A stretch of 64,000 nt of DNA from Pokkaliibacter plantistimulans (GTDB taxonomy: Bacteria; Pseudomonadota; Gammaproteobacteria; Pseudomonadales; Balneatricaceae). Shown here piece after piece: positions 32,842-41,713 of this stretch; position 1 is the first letter of the stretch, and the number at the start of each line of letters is the position of its first letter. The stretch covers positions 3,844,001 to 3,908,000 of the forward strand of contig NZ_CP177354.1 in the NCBI RefSeq assembly GCF_046844695.1, in the 5' to 3' direction. A program made the position numbers and the translations under genes. Below the pieces are notes generated by a model. It had not been told where the DNA came from, did not search any database, and saw only the letters and a program-made list of their open reading frames with translations.

Positions 32842-34962
32842 TTAATCTATTCGACGACGAAATGGGGGCAGTGAATCCAGCAATGCCTTTCCGTATCTTT
32901 TGGAGACAACCCGGCGATCAAGCAATGTAATGCGGCCAGTATCTTGCTCCGAGCGCAAGAGCCTTCCCGCAGCCTGCACAAGTCGAATACTGGCATCAGG
33001 CATACTGATCTCCATAAAGGGGTTGCCACCCCGTTTTTCAATCCATTCTGCTAGGCCAGCCTCAACAGGGCTATCAGGCACCGCAAACGGAATTTTGGCA
33101 ATGATAACATGAGTCAGGTATTTTCCTGGCAGATCAATACCTTCTGCGAAAGAAGCTAACCCGAATAAAATACTACCCCGCCCCTCATCCAGGTTTTCGC
33201 GATGCAACCTCAAGACTTCCTGTTTGCTGTAAGTACCTTGGGCGAGGATTAGATCAGCCCAAGGCTTGCCGATTTTTTCTAGCACCTCTTCCATTTGCCT
33301 GCGAGAGCTGAATAGCACTAGCGACCCTTCATGCAGGTTAAGGTTTTGCCTCAGCCACTCGACCAGCTCGGCGGTATGCTCCTGCGCTCGCGTAGGCTCA
33401 TTACGCAAGAGAGGAACCCACAGCTCAGCAGCATCACCATGATTAAATGGGCTCTGCACGCGCTCATAGGCTGCATCACTTGGCAAGCCGGCACGCATCA
33501 TAATGCGATCAAACCTGTTTAATGCTGTTAATGTTGCTGAGCATATTACAGCGCCAAAACATCTATTCCACAGCACCTGACGTAAACGCTCTGCCGCCAG
33601 TATCGGACTGGAGCATAGATTAGTATCCAATATATCCTGATAGTCGAGCTTCTCTGCCCACCGAGCCAATGGCACAGCGCCTTCTGCATCATGCTCACTG
33701 TAACTCGTGCACAGCGCCCGAGCCTCCTGAATACGCGCAAGCATCTGCCCAATGATAGGGAACCAGGCCTCAGCTTCCTTGGCTGATATATCAGGATATT
33801 CCCCCCCCATCGCCTGCTGAATGCCGCGACTCAATTTATCAACGAGACTTTGCAGTGCGCCCCAACCTTGCCGTAACTGATCACATAAGCCGCGCAGCTC
33901 TTCAGGCACACGCCCTTCAGCAAAACGGTATACGTTTGAGCTGTACTCGCTGTCATCACCCCACGTGACGGTGCTGCCAATCAATTCATTAAGGTATAGC
34001 AAACCCTGCTCAAGGGTTCTCACTTCGGAAGGAATCTGCTCTACAGCCTTCACCATATCGCCTGTCAGTCTTAACTGAGCTGCCATCGATGCCATATTTT
34101 TGTTCAGCTGCTTCAACCATCGATCGGTTGAGCGTACGGCCATCGCAAAAGTAAAGTGCCCAAGCGCCTTATCAGGCAAATGATGGCCTTCATCAAATAC
34201 ATAAATGGTCTTAGCTGGAGCAGGTAAAATGACCCCCCCTCCCAAGGAGAGATCTGCCAGCACCAAGTCATGATTTGCGACGATACAATCTGCGTCCTCA
34301 AGCTCCTGTCGAGCACGATAAAATGGACACTGACTAAAAAACTGGCAACGATGGCGAGTGCATTGCTGATGATCAGTCGTGAGCTTACTCCAACTACTGT
34401 CTGGCAACGGGTTGGGTAAATTATCTTTGTCACCGTTCCACTGGCCAGAAGACCAGATTTGCATCAGATTTTGCCAGTCCTCACCCTCTGCATCTTTGTT
34501 GCTCAGGGCATCCTGTTCAAACAGTGCCAACGTCGGATCGCTTGTCGCTCCTGTCAGACGCTCCAGCTTACTTGGACAGAGGTAGCGTCCCCTGCCTTTC
34601 GCCAGAGCATAGGAAAACTGCATACCGCCATTAGCCTTCAAGTCCGGCAGATCTTTTTGTGTTATTTGCTCCTGCAGAGCAACTGTTGCAGTAGATACAA
34701 CAACCTGCTTTTTCCACACTTTTGCCAGCGGCAGGGTAGCAAGCAAGTAGGCGACTGTCTTCCCTGTTCCAGTGCCCGCCTCTATGACGCAAAGGTGCCG
34801 ACCACCAATGCGGTTATGCTCAGAATCTTGCTCGATCTCTCCAAAAGTACGCGCAATAGTTCCAATCATCTGCCTCTGACCAAGCCTGGGTCGAAGAGAT
34901 TTTGCCCCTAGATAAGCTCGATAGGCTTGCTGGATAGCCTCTTTATGGCTTTCTTCTAACAT
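32842..34962 (-). CDS. dinG: DinG-like ATP-dependent DNA helicase (Fe-S, XPD family)
   Basis: 706 residues. Walker A is EAGTGTGKTVAYLL near residue 65. Four cysteines of the Fe-S cluster are seen: one in GRYLCPSK and three in CTRHRCQFFSQCPFY. The Walker B motif is VFDEGHHL (DEGH rather than DEAH), and C-terminal motifs are SLVLFSSRRQM, FAEGIDLPGK and RLVQAAGRLLRSEQDTGRI. Such helicases unwind 5'-3' and resolve R-loops and D-loops. It is divergent from lexA with 187 bases between, but the LexA boxes lie 140 bases away next to lexA, so SOS control of dinG is uncertain. Confidence 0.9.
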   Translation of the reverse strand: MLEESHKEAIQQAYRAYLGAKSLRPRLGQRQMIGTIARTFGEIEQDSEHNRIGGRHLCVIEAGTGTGKTVAYLLATLPLAKVWKKQVVVSTATVALQEQITQKDLPDLKANGGMQFSYALAKGRGRYLCPSKLERLTGATSDPTLALFEQDALSNKDAEGEDWQNLMQIWSSGQWNGDKDNLPNPLPDSSWSKLTTDHQQCTRHRCQFFSQCPFYRARQELEDADCIVANHDLVLADLSLGGGVILPAPAKTIYVFDEGHHLPDKALGHFTFAMAVRSTDRWLKQLNKNMASMAAQLRLTGDMVKAVEQIPSEVRTLEQGLLYLNELIGSTVTWGDDSEYSSNVYRFAEGRVPEELRGLCDQLRQGWGALQSLVDKLSRGIQQAMGGEYPDISAKEAEAWFPIIGQMLARIQEARALCTSYSEHDAEGAVPLARWAEKLDYQDILDTNLCSSPILAAERLRQVLWNRCFGAVICSATLTALNRFDRIMMRAGLPSDAAYERVQSPFNHGDAAELWVPLLRNEPTRAQEHTAELVEWLRQNLNLHEGSLVLFSSRRQMEEVLEKIGKPWADLILAQGTYSKQEVLRLHRENLDEGRGSILFGLASFAEGIDLPGKYLTHVIIAKIPFAVPDSPVEAGLAEWIEKRGGNPFMEISMPDASIRLVQAAGRLLRSEQDTGRITLLDRRVVSKRYGKALLDSLPPFRRRID

Positions 34963-35103
34963 GCAACATCTTCCGCAATTCTGACTGGCTCATTCCACCA
35001 GCATTGTATAGGTAATCCCTATGTATGTCCGTTGCCACCAGCGCTACTACAAGCCGACAGAGCTGGTCAGATTTTCATCTTTTGGATTTACAACATGAGA
35101 TGA

Positions 35104-35138
35104 CTGTATATAATCACAGATACTGTATAAACAGACAG
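35104..35138 (+). promoter_or_regulatory. Two tandem LexA boxes at the lexA promoter
   Basis: CTGTATATAATCACAG (35104-35119) and CTGTATAAACAGACAG (35123-35138) both fit CTGT-N8-ACAG exactly, 19 bp apart. The first contains a TATAAT -10 hexamer (35109-35114), with TTTACA 15 bp upstream as a possible -35 element. LexA bound here blocks its own promoter, the standard autoregulated SOS arrangement. lexA starts 11 bases downstream. Confidence 0.92.
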
Positions 35139-35149
35139 ATAAAATCACA

Positions 35150-35785
35150 ATGATTAAGCTAACACATCGCCAATCAGAAGTTCTTGAGTGCATTCGCCGG
35201 TATATTGAAAACACTGGCTTTCCTCCAACGCGCGCCGACCTGGCACGAGAGCTTGGCTTTCGCTCTCCTAACGCGGCAGAAGAGCACCTGAAAGCCCTGG
35301 CTCGAAAAGGCGCTATCGAAATTATTGCTGGAGCCTCACGCGGCATTCGCATTCCAGGTGATTCAGGCTCTGCCAATGATGAGTCCACACCCGAGGAAGA
35401 GACTGGTTTACCTATCGTCGGTCGCGTTGCAGCAGGCAGCCCTATTCTGGCTCAGGAACATATATCTGACCGTTGCCAGGTCCCACCTGATTTCTTTTCC
35501 CCCAAAGCAGATTACTTATTACGTGTTCAAGGTATGAGCATGCGAGATGCTGGAATTCTTGATGGTGATCTACTCGCAGTACATCGCACTCAGGAAGTCC
35601 GCAATGGGCAGATCGTTGTAGCTCGAATTGGTGATGATGTGACCGTAAAGCGTTTTGAGCGCAATGGACACTCGGTACAACTCATTGCTGAAAATCCAGA
35701 TTTTTCTCCCATAGAGTTAGACCTCACCGCTGAAGAACTGGTGATTGAAGGTTTAGGCGTAGGCGTCATTCGCAGAGGAAGTTAA
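35150..35785 (+). CDS. lexA: LexA repressor
   Basis: 211 residues. The N-terminal winged helix (LTHRQSEVLECIRRYIENTGFPPTRADLA, read in parts) binds LexA boxes. Self-cleavage occurs at Ala-Gly in GRVAAGSPI. The catalytic Ser is in VQGMSMRDAGI, and the Lys in DDVTVKRFE. RecA bound to single-stranded DNA triggers cleavage and SOS induction. Two LexA boxes lie just upstream. SulA follows after three bases, forming a lexA-sulA operon as in Pseudomonas. Confidence 0.98.
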   Translation: MIKLTHRQSEVLECIRRYIENTGFPPTRADLARELGFRSPNAAEEHLKALARKGAIEIIAGASRGIRIPGDSGSANDESTPEEETGLPIVGRVAAGSPILAQEHISDRCQVPPDFFSPKADYLLRVQGMSMRDAGILDGDLLAVHRTQEVRNGQIVVARIGDDVTVKRFERNGHSVQLIAENPDFSPIELDLTAEELVIEGLGVGVIRRGS

Positions 35786-35788
35786 ACC

Positions 35789-36247
35789 ATGCTGTCATCC
35801 CTTACTCGTGCCACTTCAATATTGCAGCTAGACCATATTGCCAACATCAGGACGTTACCACCCACCACAGAATACACTGGCAATCATAACCAGGCAGGTA
35901 TCACTGAGGTCGTGGTAAATCAGCAAAGAGATGGCAAAGAACTATGGCTACTACCGATGCTGGCACAGCTTAATGTGGATGACCGCTGGTTTACCTGGGT
36001 TGCCCCCCCGAACAATCTGGAAAAGGATTGGCTGCTCACAGTCGGCATAGACCTCAACAAATGTATTCTGTTGAAACCATGTCGCGGCCATGACGTCTAC
36101 AATCTTAGTCGTCGAGCATTGCGCCAAGGAAACTGCCACCTTGTCGTCAACTGGCCGGAAAAGGAAATTTCATCAGCGGAATATGAAGGTCTGGAGCAAG
36201 CAGCTTTTGATGGTGACAGCCATTGCATCTTGATTCGCACTCGTTAA
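35789..36247 (+). CDS. sulA: SOS cell-division inhibitor SulA
   Basis: 152 residues. The protein contains GITEVVVNQQ, LWLLPMLAQLNVDDRWFTWVAPP and DVYNLSRRALRQGNCHLVVNWPE, matching SulA, which binds FtsZ and stops septum formation after DNA damage. It has no terminator or promoter of its own before it and must share the lexA transcript. The first 30 residues are variable, as usual. SOS regulation follows from the lexA boxes upstream. Confidence 0.88.
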   Translation: MLSSLTRATSILQLDHIANIRTLPPTTEYTGNHNQAGITEVVVNQQRDGKELWLLPMLAQLNVDDRWFTWVAPPNNLEKDWLLTVGIDLNKCILLKPCRGHDVYNLSRRALRQGNCHLVVNWPEKEISSAEYEGLEQAAFDGDSHCILIRTR

Positions 36248-36535
36248 ATCAGCTGAGCATCTGTATAGACGTGTGCATGACATTTAATGCCAGCTGAAGA
36301 CGGTGACCCGAACATATAGATTCGTTCTGGGCAATTTATGTCGCATAACCTAATGAGCAGCGTGCAAAGTAAGACTCATCAGTAACTTAGTCGTTAGCTT
36401 GATGATTTATGAGAATAAATAAGTGACGTCTTTAGCTCGGCAGTGGGTTTAGCCAGCATAGGGCATTATCTAATTCTGTACAGTTCTTCAGCAAGCGAGT
36501 TCCCCAAGCCCGTCAGAAGCGTAGCCGCTTAAACC
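36248..36535. other. Gap after sulA
   Basis: No gene, strong hairpin or repeat is visible in these 288 bases. The end of the sulA transcript must lie here, but no classical terminator is found. Confidence 0.4.
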
Positions 36536-36811
36536 TTAATGCAATACGCGAGACGCTTCCGAATCAACGTCTGCTGCCTGTCTTTCCGCTAATTTCTCAG
36601 TCAATGCTTGCACGCCTGATGACAACATCCCTCTGGCCATTTCCAGGTATTGCTCACCCAGAAAATCTCGCATCTCACTCACTACTTGAAGTTTGATTAG
36701 AGGCACAACCTCATCTTCATCATGAAGCTGCAGCAACATTTCCCCATTTTCCAGCTCAACAATTTCCAATACTTTTGTATTCTCCAGCAAGCTGGCTAAC
36801 TTCTCACTCAC
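36536..36811 (-). CDS. Small conserved protein between sulA and topA
   Basis: 91 residues, acidic, probably cytoplasmic, with no membrane segment (EKLASLLENTKVLEIVELENGEML, then DFLGEQYLEMARGMLSSGVQ; C-terminal coiled-coil-like helix). The position between lexA-sulA and topA matches small hypothetical genes in Pseudomonas. The likely start is GTG 36811. I do not recognise a function. Supporting signs are the typical codon use and the conserved neighbourhood. Confidence 0.65.
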   Translation of the reverse strand: MSEKLASLLENTKVLEIVELENGEMLLQLHDEDEVVPLIKLQVVSEMRDFLGEQYLEMARGMLSSGVQALTEKLAERQAADVDSEASRVLH

Positions 36812-36958
36812 TTATCCAAAACTCCAACATGAAGCCCACCCATTCATTGAGCCTATATAAACGGTGAGACTGAATCTCGGGAAAAATCTCTGTAGACCGC
36901 AATTATCAGTTAACCATGAGGACTACAATTTAAAAGCTACGGACAAATACCACTAACC

Positions 36959-37480
36959 TTACCACTCAGCGAGCTGCTCACGCCCCTGTTCAACCAGCGC
37001 CTTCAATGCCTGCAACCAAGTTGCTAACTGCTCGTATCTGTACCCATCCTCAGCATGATTGGCTGACAGCTGGACTATGTGAATTTCGGAACTGGTAGAA
37101 GGCTGATCTGTAACGGCCTTCTCAATCACACGCCAGCAACCTTGATACTCAGTAATGAGCATACTTAACCAGCTATCTGGCTCACCCAGTAACTGCTGAA
37201 TATAAGCGTACTCTGGCCCCTCATAGCCTCGCTGCTCAAGTAAATCATGCAAATCCAAAGCAGATCTCACTTGCTCCGCTGGGAGCTTGTAGCCCTGAGC
37301 AATCTCCCTCAGAAAGGCATGGTAAGCACCGTAGAGATGAAACAAAACGGACTCATGAAAAGACTCGATTAAAGCGTGCTTATCCCAACTCGTAGAATTA
37401 CCAGCCTGGACAAGAGCATCCAGATGCAGACGTGCAAAATATAATTTCTTATTGGTTCTGCTGGCATAGAGCGGGCTCAT
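36959..37480 (-). CDS. DUF6586-like conserved protein
   Basis: 173 residues, all-helical by look (YASRTNKKLYFARLHLDALVQ, ESVLFHLYGAYHAFLREIAQGY, LATWLQALKALVEQGREQLAEW). The start pattern RTN-KLYFA is typical of a small conserved family found beside topA in Pseudomonas. ATG 37480 has GAGG eight bases upstream. Function unknown. The gene runs in the same direction as topA but is separated from it by 219 bases. Confidence 0.75.
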   Translation of the reverse strand: MSPLYASRTNKKLYFARLHLDALVQAGNSTSWDKHALIESFHESVLFHLYGAYHAFLREIAQGYKLPAEQVRSALDLHDLLEQRGYEGPEYAYIQQLLGEPDSWLSMLITEYQGCWRVIEKAVTDQPSTSSEIHIVQLSANHAEDGYRYEQLATWLQALKALVEQGREQLAEW

Positions 37481-37699
37481 GATCACGACCTCAACTTATG
37501 ACGTTAGATGGTAATACAGAGAAGGTAGCGCTACAGACTTGCCATGACGAATATAGCAAAACCCTACCACAGATATTATAGGCAGGTAGCCCTATGCATT
37601 GAGGGTAGACCCAGCCTCAACCAAGTCGCCCCATCAATGAGCTTCAGAACTCAAATAGGCATGAACTGAAACCGACATGTTTCCACGCCGCTAGTTCAA

Positions 37700-40315
37700 C
37701 TAGCCAACTACCCAATGACCATCCTTATAGTGCGCCTTCCACCCAGTGGCCTTCCCTTCGACTTCTGTCATGACATATTGCTCTTTGGCTTTGCGACTAA
37801 AGCGAACCATTGCAGGATTACCATTAGGGTCTTTTACAGGTGCCTCTAACAGGAAATGATATTTAGGATCGATTTCATCCTTGTGCGGTAGCAACTCATG
37901 GATGAATGGAGCACGAGTTTCTCTATTTTTGGGGAACTGACTGGCCGCCAGGAATAATCCGGTCGCGCCATCACGCAGTACGTAGTGATCATCTACCTTT
38001 TGACAGCGAATCTCAGGCATTGAGACAGGATCCATCTTGGGTGGCGCGGCTTCACCACTTTTCAGAAGCTTACGAGTGTTACCACAACTCTCGCTGGTAC
38101 ACCCAAAATACTTGCCGAATCGACCCGTTTTTAGCTGCATATCAGCGCCACACTTATCACACTCGATCAGTGGGCCATCGTATCCTTTGAGCTTGAATTG
38201 ACCTTTTTCAACATCAAATCCAATGCAGTCCGGGTTATTACCACACACATGGAGCTTGCGATCAGCATCTATGAGGTAACTCTCCATCGCCGTACCGCAT
38301 AAATGACAACGCTTTTTATTACGCAGCAGGCGAGATTCCTCTTCGTCATCCCCCTCTAAACTGACCACTTCGTCACCAGGAACCAAATTGATAGTTCCCT
38401 TGCAGCGCTCTTTTGGCGGCAGGTTATAGCCTGAGCACCCCAGAAAGACACCTGTAGTACCTGTCCGAATCATCATCGGGCGACCGCATTTAGGGCAGGG
38501 AATATCCGTTTCAGTGGGAGCATTAGCACGCATACCGCCATCATCATCGTTGGCCGCATCCAATTTGGCTGAGAACTCGCGATAGAACACATTCAATAGC
38601 GTACGCCAGTCTTCCCGTCCGGTAGCCACATCGTCCAGACGCTCTTCCATCTTGGCCGTGAAGCTGTAATCAAGTAAGTCGGGAAAGTTCTCTACCAGAC
38701 GATCAGTGACAATATCCCCGATCTTTTCCGCATAGAAGCGACGATTCTGTACCTCTACATAACCCCGTTCCTGAATGGTGGAAATAATAGAGGCATAAGT
38801 GGATGGGCGACCAATCCCTCGTTTCTCCAGCTCCTTGACCAGGCTTGCTTCAGTAAATCGAGGCGCGGGCTTGGTGAAATGCTGGCTAGGCAACAGCTCC
38901 TGCAACGTCATGACCGATCCAGTCTGCAAGTCCGGCAGAATGACATCTTCTTCTTTTTTGCCTGCGGCAGGCAGAACACGGGTGTAGCCGTCAAATTTCA
39001 GAATCCGGCCCTTAGCTTTTAGCTCAAACTCGCCCGCCACTACCGTCAGTGTCGAACTGAGGTACTTCGCTGGCACCATCTGACAAGCTACGAACTGACG
39101 CCAAATCAGGTCATACAAGCGCTCTGCATCACGATCCATACCAGCAAGCTGAGTTGCCTTGAGATTCACGTCGGAAGGACGTATGGCTTCGTGAGCCTCC
39201 TGAGCACCTTCCTTACTTGAGTAGACATTCGCTGTTTCTGGCAAATATTCGCTACCAATCTGGCTGAGAATATAGTCGCGACATCCTGCTACAGCCTCTG
39301 CTGACAGGTTCGTAGAATCTGTACGCATGTAGGTTATGTAACCAGCTTCATACAAACGCTGAGCCAGCATCATGGTCTTTTTCACCCCAAAGCCGAGACG
39401 CGTACTAGCTGCCTGTTGGAGAGTAGAAGTTATAAATGGCGCTCCCGGCTTGGACTGGGTTGGTTTGTCCTCACGCTCTGCAAGATTGAACTGTGAAGCT
39501 TCAAGGGATGCCAGAATCTTATCGACCTGACTACGACTGACGGGGCGGAATGCCTCCCCAGACTGCCTGACAACCTGAAAACGCACCTGATCTTTGTTCT
39601 GTTTTAGATCTGCAGCGATTTCCCAGTACTCTTCAGGGATGAAGGCACGAATTTCGCGTTCACGCTCGACAACAAGACGCACAGCTACGGACTGCACACG
39701 GCCCGCAGATAACCCTCGTGCAATCTTGGCCCACAGCAATGGAGAAACCATGTAGCCCACAACGCGATCAAGGAAACGCCGCGCTTGCTGAGCATTCACT
39801 CGACTCATATCCAAGATGCCAGGGTTGGTAAAAGCCTGGCGAATGGCATTTTTGGTAATTTCGTTGAAGACTACGCGACGATAGCGGTCAGGATTGCCGC
39901 CAATGGACTCCATCAGGTGCCAGGCAATAGCCTCCCCTTCGCGATCCAAGTCCGTTGCCAGATAAATAGCTTCAGCGTCTTTGGCAAGGCGTTTGAGCTC
40001 GTCTACTACCTTCTCTTTGCCCGGCAACACTTCATAATGTGCGTCCCAGTTATTGTCAGGGTCGACCCCCATCCGAGCTACTAACTGCTCATGTGCTTTT
40101 TTGGCTTTGTAGATAGTTTTCTCAGCCGCAGACATCTTTCTGGTCTTCGCAGCCTCTTGAGCACGTTGCTTGGGGTCTACGGTCTTGCCACTACCACTGG
40201 TAGGCAAATCACGAATGTGCCCCACGCTGGACTTAACCACATACTCCGGCCCAAGGTACTTGTTGATGGTCTTGGCTTTGGCAGGTGACTCGACAATTAC
40301 TAATACTTTACCCAT
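37700..40315 (-). CDS. topA: DNA topoisomerase I
   Basis: 871 residues. A type IA enzyme that relaxes negative supercoils. The Toprim domain starts LVIVESPAKAKTINKYLG with acidic residues in ATDLDREGEAIAWHL. The catalytic Tyr is in YITYMRTDSTNL near residue 330. Several C-terminal zinc ribbons follow: CPKCGRPM...GCSGYNLPPKERC, CHLCGTAME...CGNNPDC and CDKCGADM...GCTSESC. Length and zinc content match proteobacterial TopA. The ribosome site AGGGG lies close to the ATG. Confidence 0.98.
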   Translation of the reverse strand: MGKVLVIVESPAKAKTINKYLGPEYVVKSSVGHIRDLPTSGSGKTVDPKQRAQEAAKTRKMSAAEKTIYKAKKAHEQLVARMGVDPDNNWDAHYEVLPGKEKVVDELKRLAKDAEAIYLATDLDREGEAIAWHLMESIGGNPDRYRRVVFNEITKNAIRQAFTNPGILDMSRVNAQQARRFLDRVVGYMVSPLLWAKIARGLSAGRVQSVAVRLVVEREREIRAFIPEEYWEIAADLKQNKDQVRFQVVRQSGEAFRPVSRSQVDKILASLEASQFNLAEREDKPTQSKPGAPFITSTLQQAASTRLGFGVKKTMMLAQRLYEAGYITYMRTDSTNLSAEAVAGCRDYILSQIGSEYLPETANVYSSKEGAQEAHEAIRPSDVNLKATQLAGMDRDAERLYDLIWRQFVACQMVPAKYLSSTLTVVAGEFELKAKGRILKFDGYTRVLPAAGKKEEDVILPDLQTGSVMTLQELLPSQHFTKPAPRFTEASLVKELEKRGIGRPSTYASIISTIQERGYVEVQNRRFYAEKIGDIVTDRLVENFPDLLDYSFTAKMEERLDDVATGREDWRTLLNVFYREFSAKLDAANDDDGGMRANAPTETDIPCPKCGRPMMIRTGTTGVFLGCSGYNLPPKERCKGTINLVPGDEVVSLEGDDEEESRLLRNKKRCHLCGTAMESYLIDADRKLHVCGNNPDCIGFDVEKGQFKLKGYDGPLIECDKCGADMQLKTGRFGKYFGCTSESCGNTRKLLKSGEAAPPKMDPVSMPEIRCQKVDDHYVLRDGATGLFLAASQFPKNRETRAPFIHELLPHKDEIDPKYHFLLEAPVKDPNGNPAMVRFSRKAKEQYVMTEVEGKATGWKAHYKDGHWVVG

Positions 40316-40718
40316 AACCCCTTAAAAACCCCTTTCAGGTGGGTGACAGCCACAACCCATAACCAGGCAATACGACGCAAGCGCATTGCGGATCAAGCCT
40401 AATTCATACGACGTCTTGCGCGGCACTTATAACGACCTCAAAAACGCCTTGTCAAGTTTTATCTTATTTAAGGACAGTATCAGTACAGCACGTAACCAGC
40501 TTTGCCGGTATCAAATGATAACTGCAGTTTTTACTGCTGCTACCTTCACTCCAGCGGCAATGATTGCGTAACCGCCTCTGTAATACTTACTTGCTGATCT
40601 TTGTTACCACGCGACGCGCGGTTCGCACTGATACTGGAAACACTTCAGCATAAGTCGTGAAGCAAAAGCAAAATTAAGTACAATCCTATCTCAGATTATT
40701 TACCTGGATCGATGTTCT
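40316..40718. other. Divergent intergenic region upstream of topA
   Basis: 403 bases with no convincing gene; a 61-codon frame at 40386-40571 lacks a ribosome site and family character. The region must hold the topA promoter and that of the coiled-coil protein gene; a TACAAT hexamer at 40679 is a possible -10 for the latter, but its -35 is weak. No strong repeat is visible. Confidence 0.45.
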
Positions 40719-41378
40719 ATGTGGCTTACCGTTGTTATTGCTGTACTACTACTGGTGCTTATCACCTCTCTGTTTGTCAGCCACCTGGCCTATAAGCGTG
40801 AACAAGCAATGTTGGCAATTGAGCAGCGATTTGGAGCATTACGCAGCAGAACTGAATTTCTACAGGAAATTCAAAGTGCCGTTCAGCACCTGATCATGCC
40901 CCCTTTGATCTGGAATTATCTCATCGACTTCCATATCAGCCTGCTGACACAGATGAAAGAAGTAAAACCCGATGAAGCATACCTGAATGATCTTATCGAG
41001 GAACAAGAAGCTCTGCGCAGTCAGCAGGGCGTCTATCAAGTACCCGCCACTGATCGATCCATCGTGCGGGCACAAAAATATATTAAATATGTAATGCGCA
41101 CACTTCGCCAGATGAGAGGAGAGAACATGCTGAGCGCCCATCAGCTGGATGAGAGCATTCATCAACTGTCCTACGTGCATAACGTCATTGAAATTGACGC
41201 TCACACGCAACAGGGCATCAAGGCACTGGAGCAACGTCATTATCAAGAGGGCGTAACTCACCTCAAGCATGCAAAGGCGATGATTGCTCGCACAGTGATG
41301 AGTGACGAAGAACGTCAGGAACGCACACAGAAGGTTGACCAATATCTGGCCAACCCTTATAACCACACCGTTTCTTGA
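40719..41378 (+). CDS. Membrane-anchored coiled-coil protein
   Basis: 219 residues. The N-terminal hydrophobic helix (WLTVVIAVLLLVLITSLFVSH) is an uncleaved anchor. The rest is charged and helical with likely coiled-coil stretches (EQAMLAIEQRFGALRSRTEF and the QEALRSQQG region) and a C-terminal HYQEGVTHLKHAKAMIARTV that resembles a TPR-like helix pair. No enzymatic motif is seen. The family is unrecognised; similar hypothetical proteins occur in Oceanospirillales-type genomes. Confidence 0.7.
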   Translation: MWLTVVIAVLLLVLITSLFVSHLAYKREQAMLAIEQRFGALRSRTEFLQEIQSAVQHLIMPPLIWNYLIDFHISLLTQMKEVKPDEAYLNDLIEEQEALRSQQGVYQVPATDRSIVRAQKYIKYVMRTLRQMRGENMLSAHQLDESIHQLSYVHNVIEIDAHTQQGIKALEQRHYQEGVTHLKHAKAMIARTVMSDEERQERTQKVDQYLANPYNHTVS

Positions 41379-41435
41379 ACCCCATCAACGTACAGCAGGC
41401 ATTGCTATTGAGTGGATGGCTGTGAGATAGCACAC

Positions 41436-41702
41436 TTACTGACCACTCTCTTCACTGTCCCTCAAGCCCGAGCTCGCCTTCTGCAAGGAAAAACGAGGAA
41501 CGATTTCGCCAAGCACATCGACACTGTCACAGAAACTGCTTAACGGCCTTACCCATAAGCCACGTTCTCCGTATAACGCCCTGTAGAGCACCATCCACTC
41601 CTCAGTCTCCGTGTGCCGCACCACCTCCAACACCTGATACCGCCCGCCTTTGAAGTGCAGGTAGAATCCTGGCTGGACAACAGGTTGCTGTTCATCACTC
41701 AC
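41436..41702 (-). CDS. DUF1653 protein
   Basis: 88 residues. The motif GFYLHFKGGRYQVLEVVRHTETEEWMVLYRALY is read in parts (H-KG-Y, HTET, VVYRALYG-like), then WVRPLSSFCDSV and PRFSLQ, the DUF1653 hallmark. The start is GTG 41702, with AGGAG seven bases upstream and right after the hrpA stop codon. A longer frame from 41738 overlaps hrpA and has no ribosome site. Function unknown; it is translated after hrpA. Confidence 0.85.
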   Translation of the reverse strand: MSDEQQPVVQPGFYLHFKGGRYQVLEVVRHTETEEWMVLYRALYGERGLWVRPLSSFCDSVDVLGEIVPRFSLQKASSGLRDSEESGQ

Positions 41703-41713
41703 TGCTTTGCTCC

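Noticed and set aside
40386..40571. 61-codon frame in the topA upstream region
   Set aside because: No ribosome site, odd composition, and it sits in probable promoter DNA.
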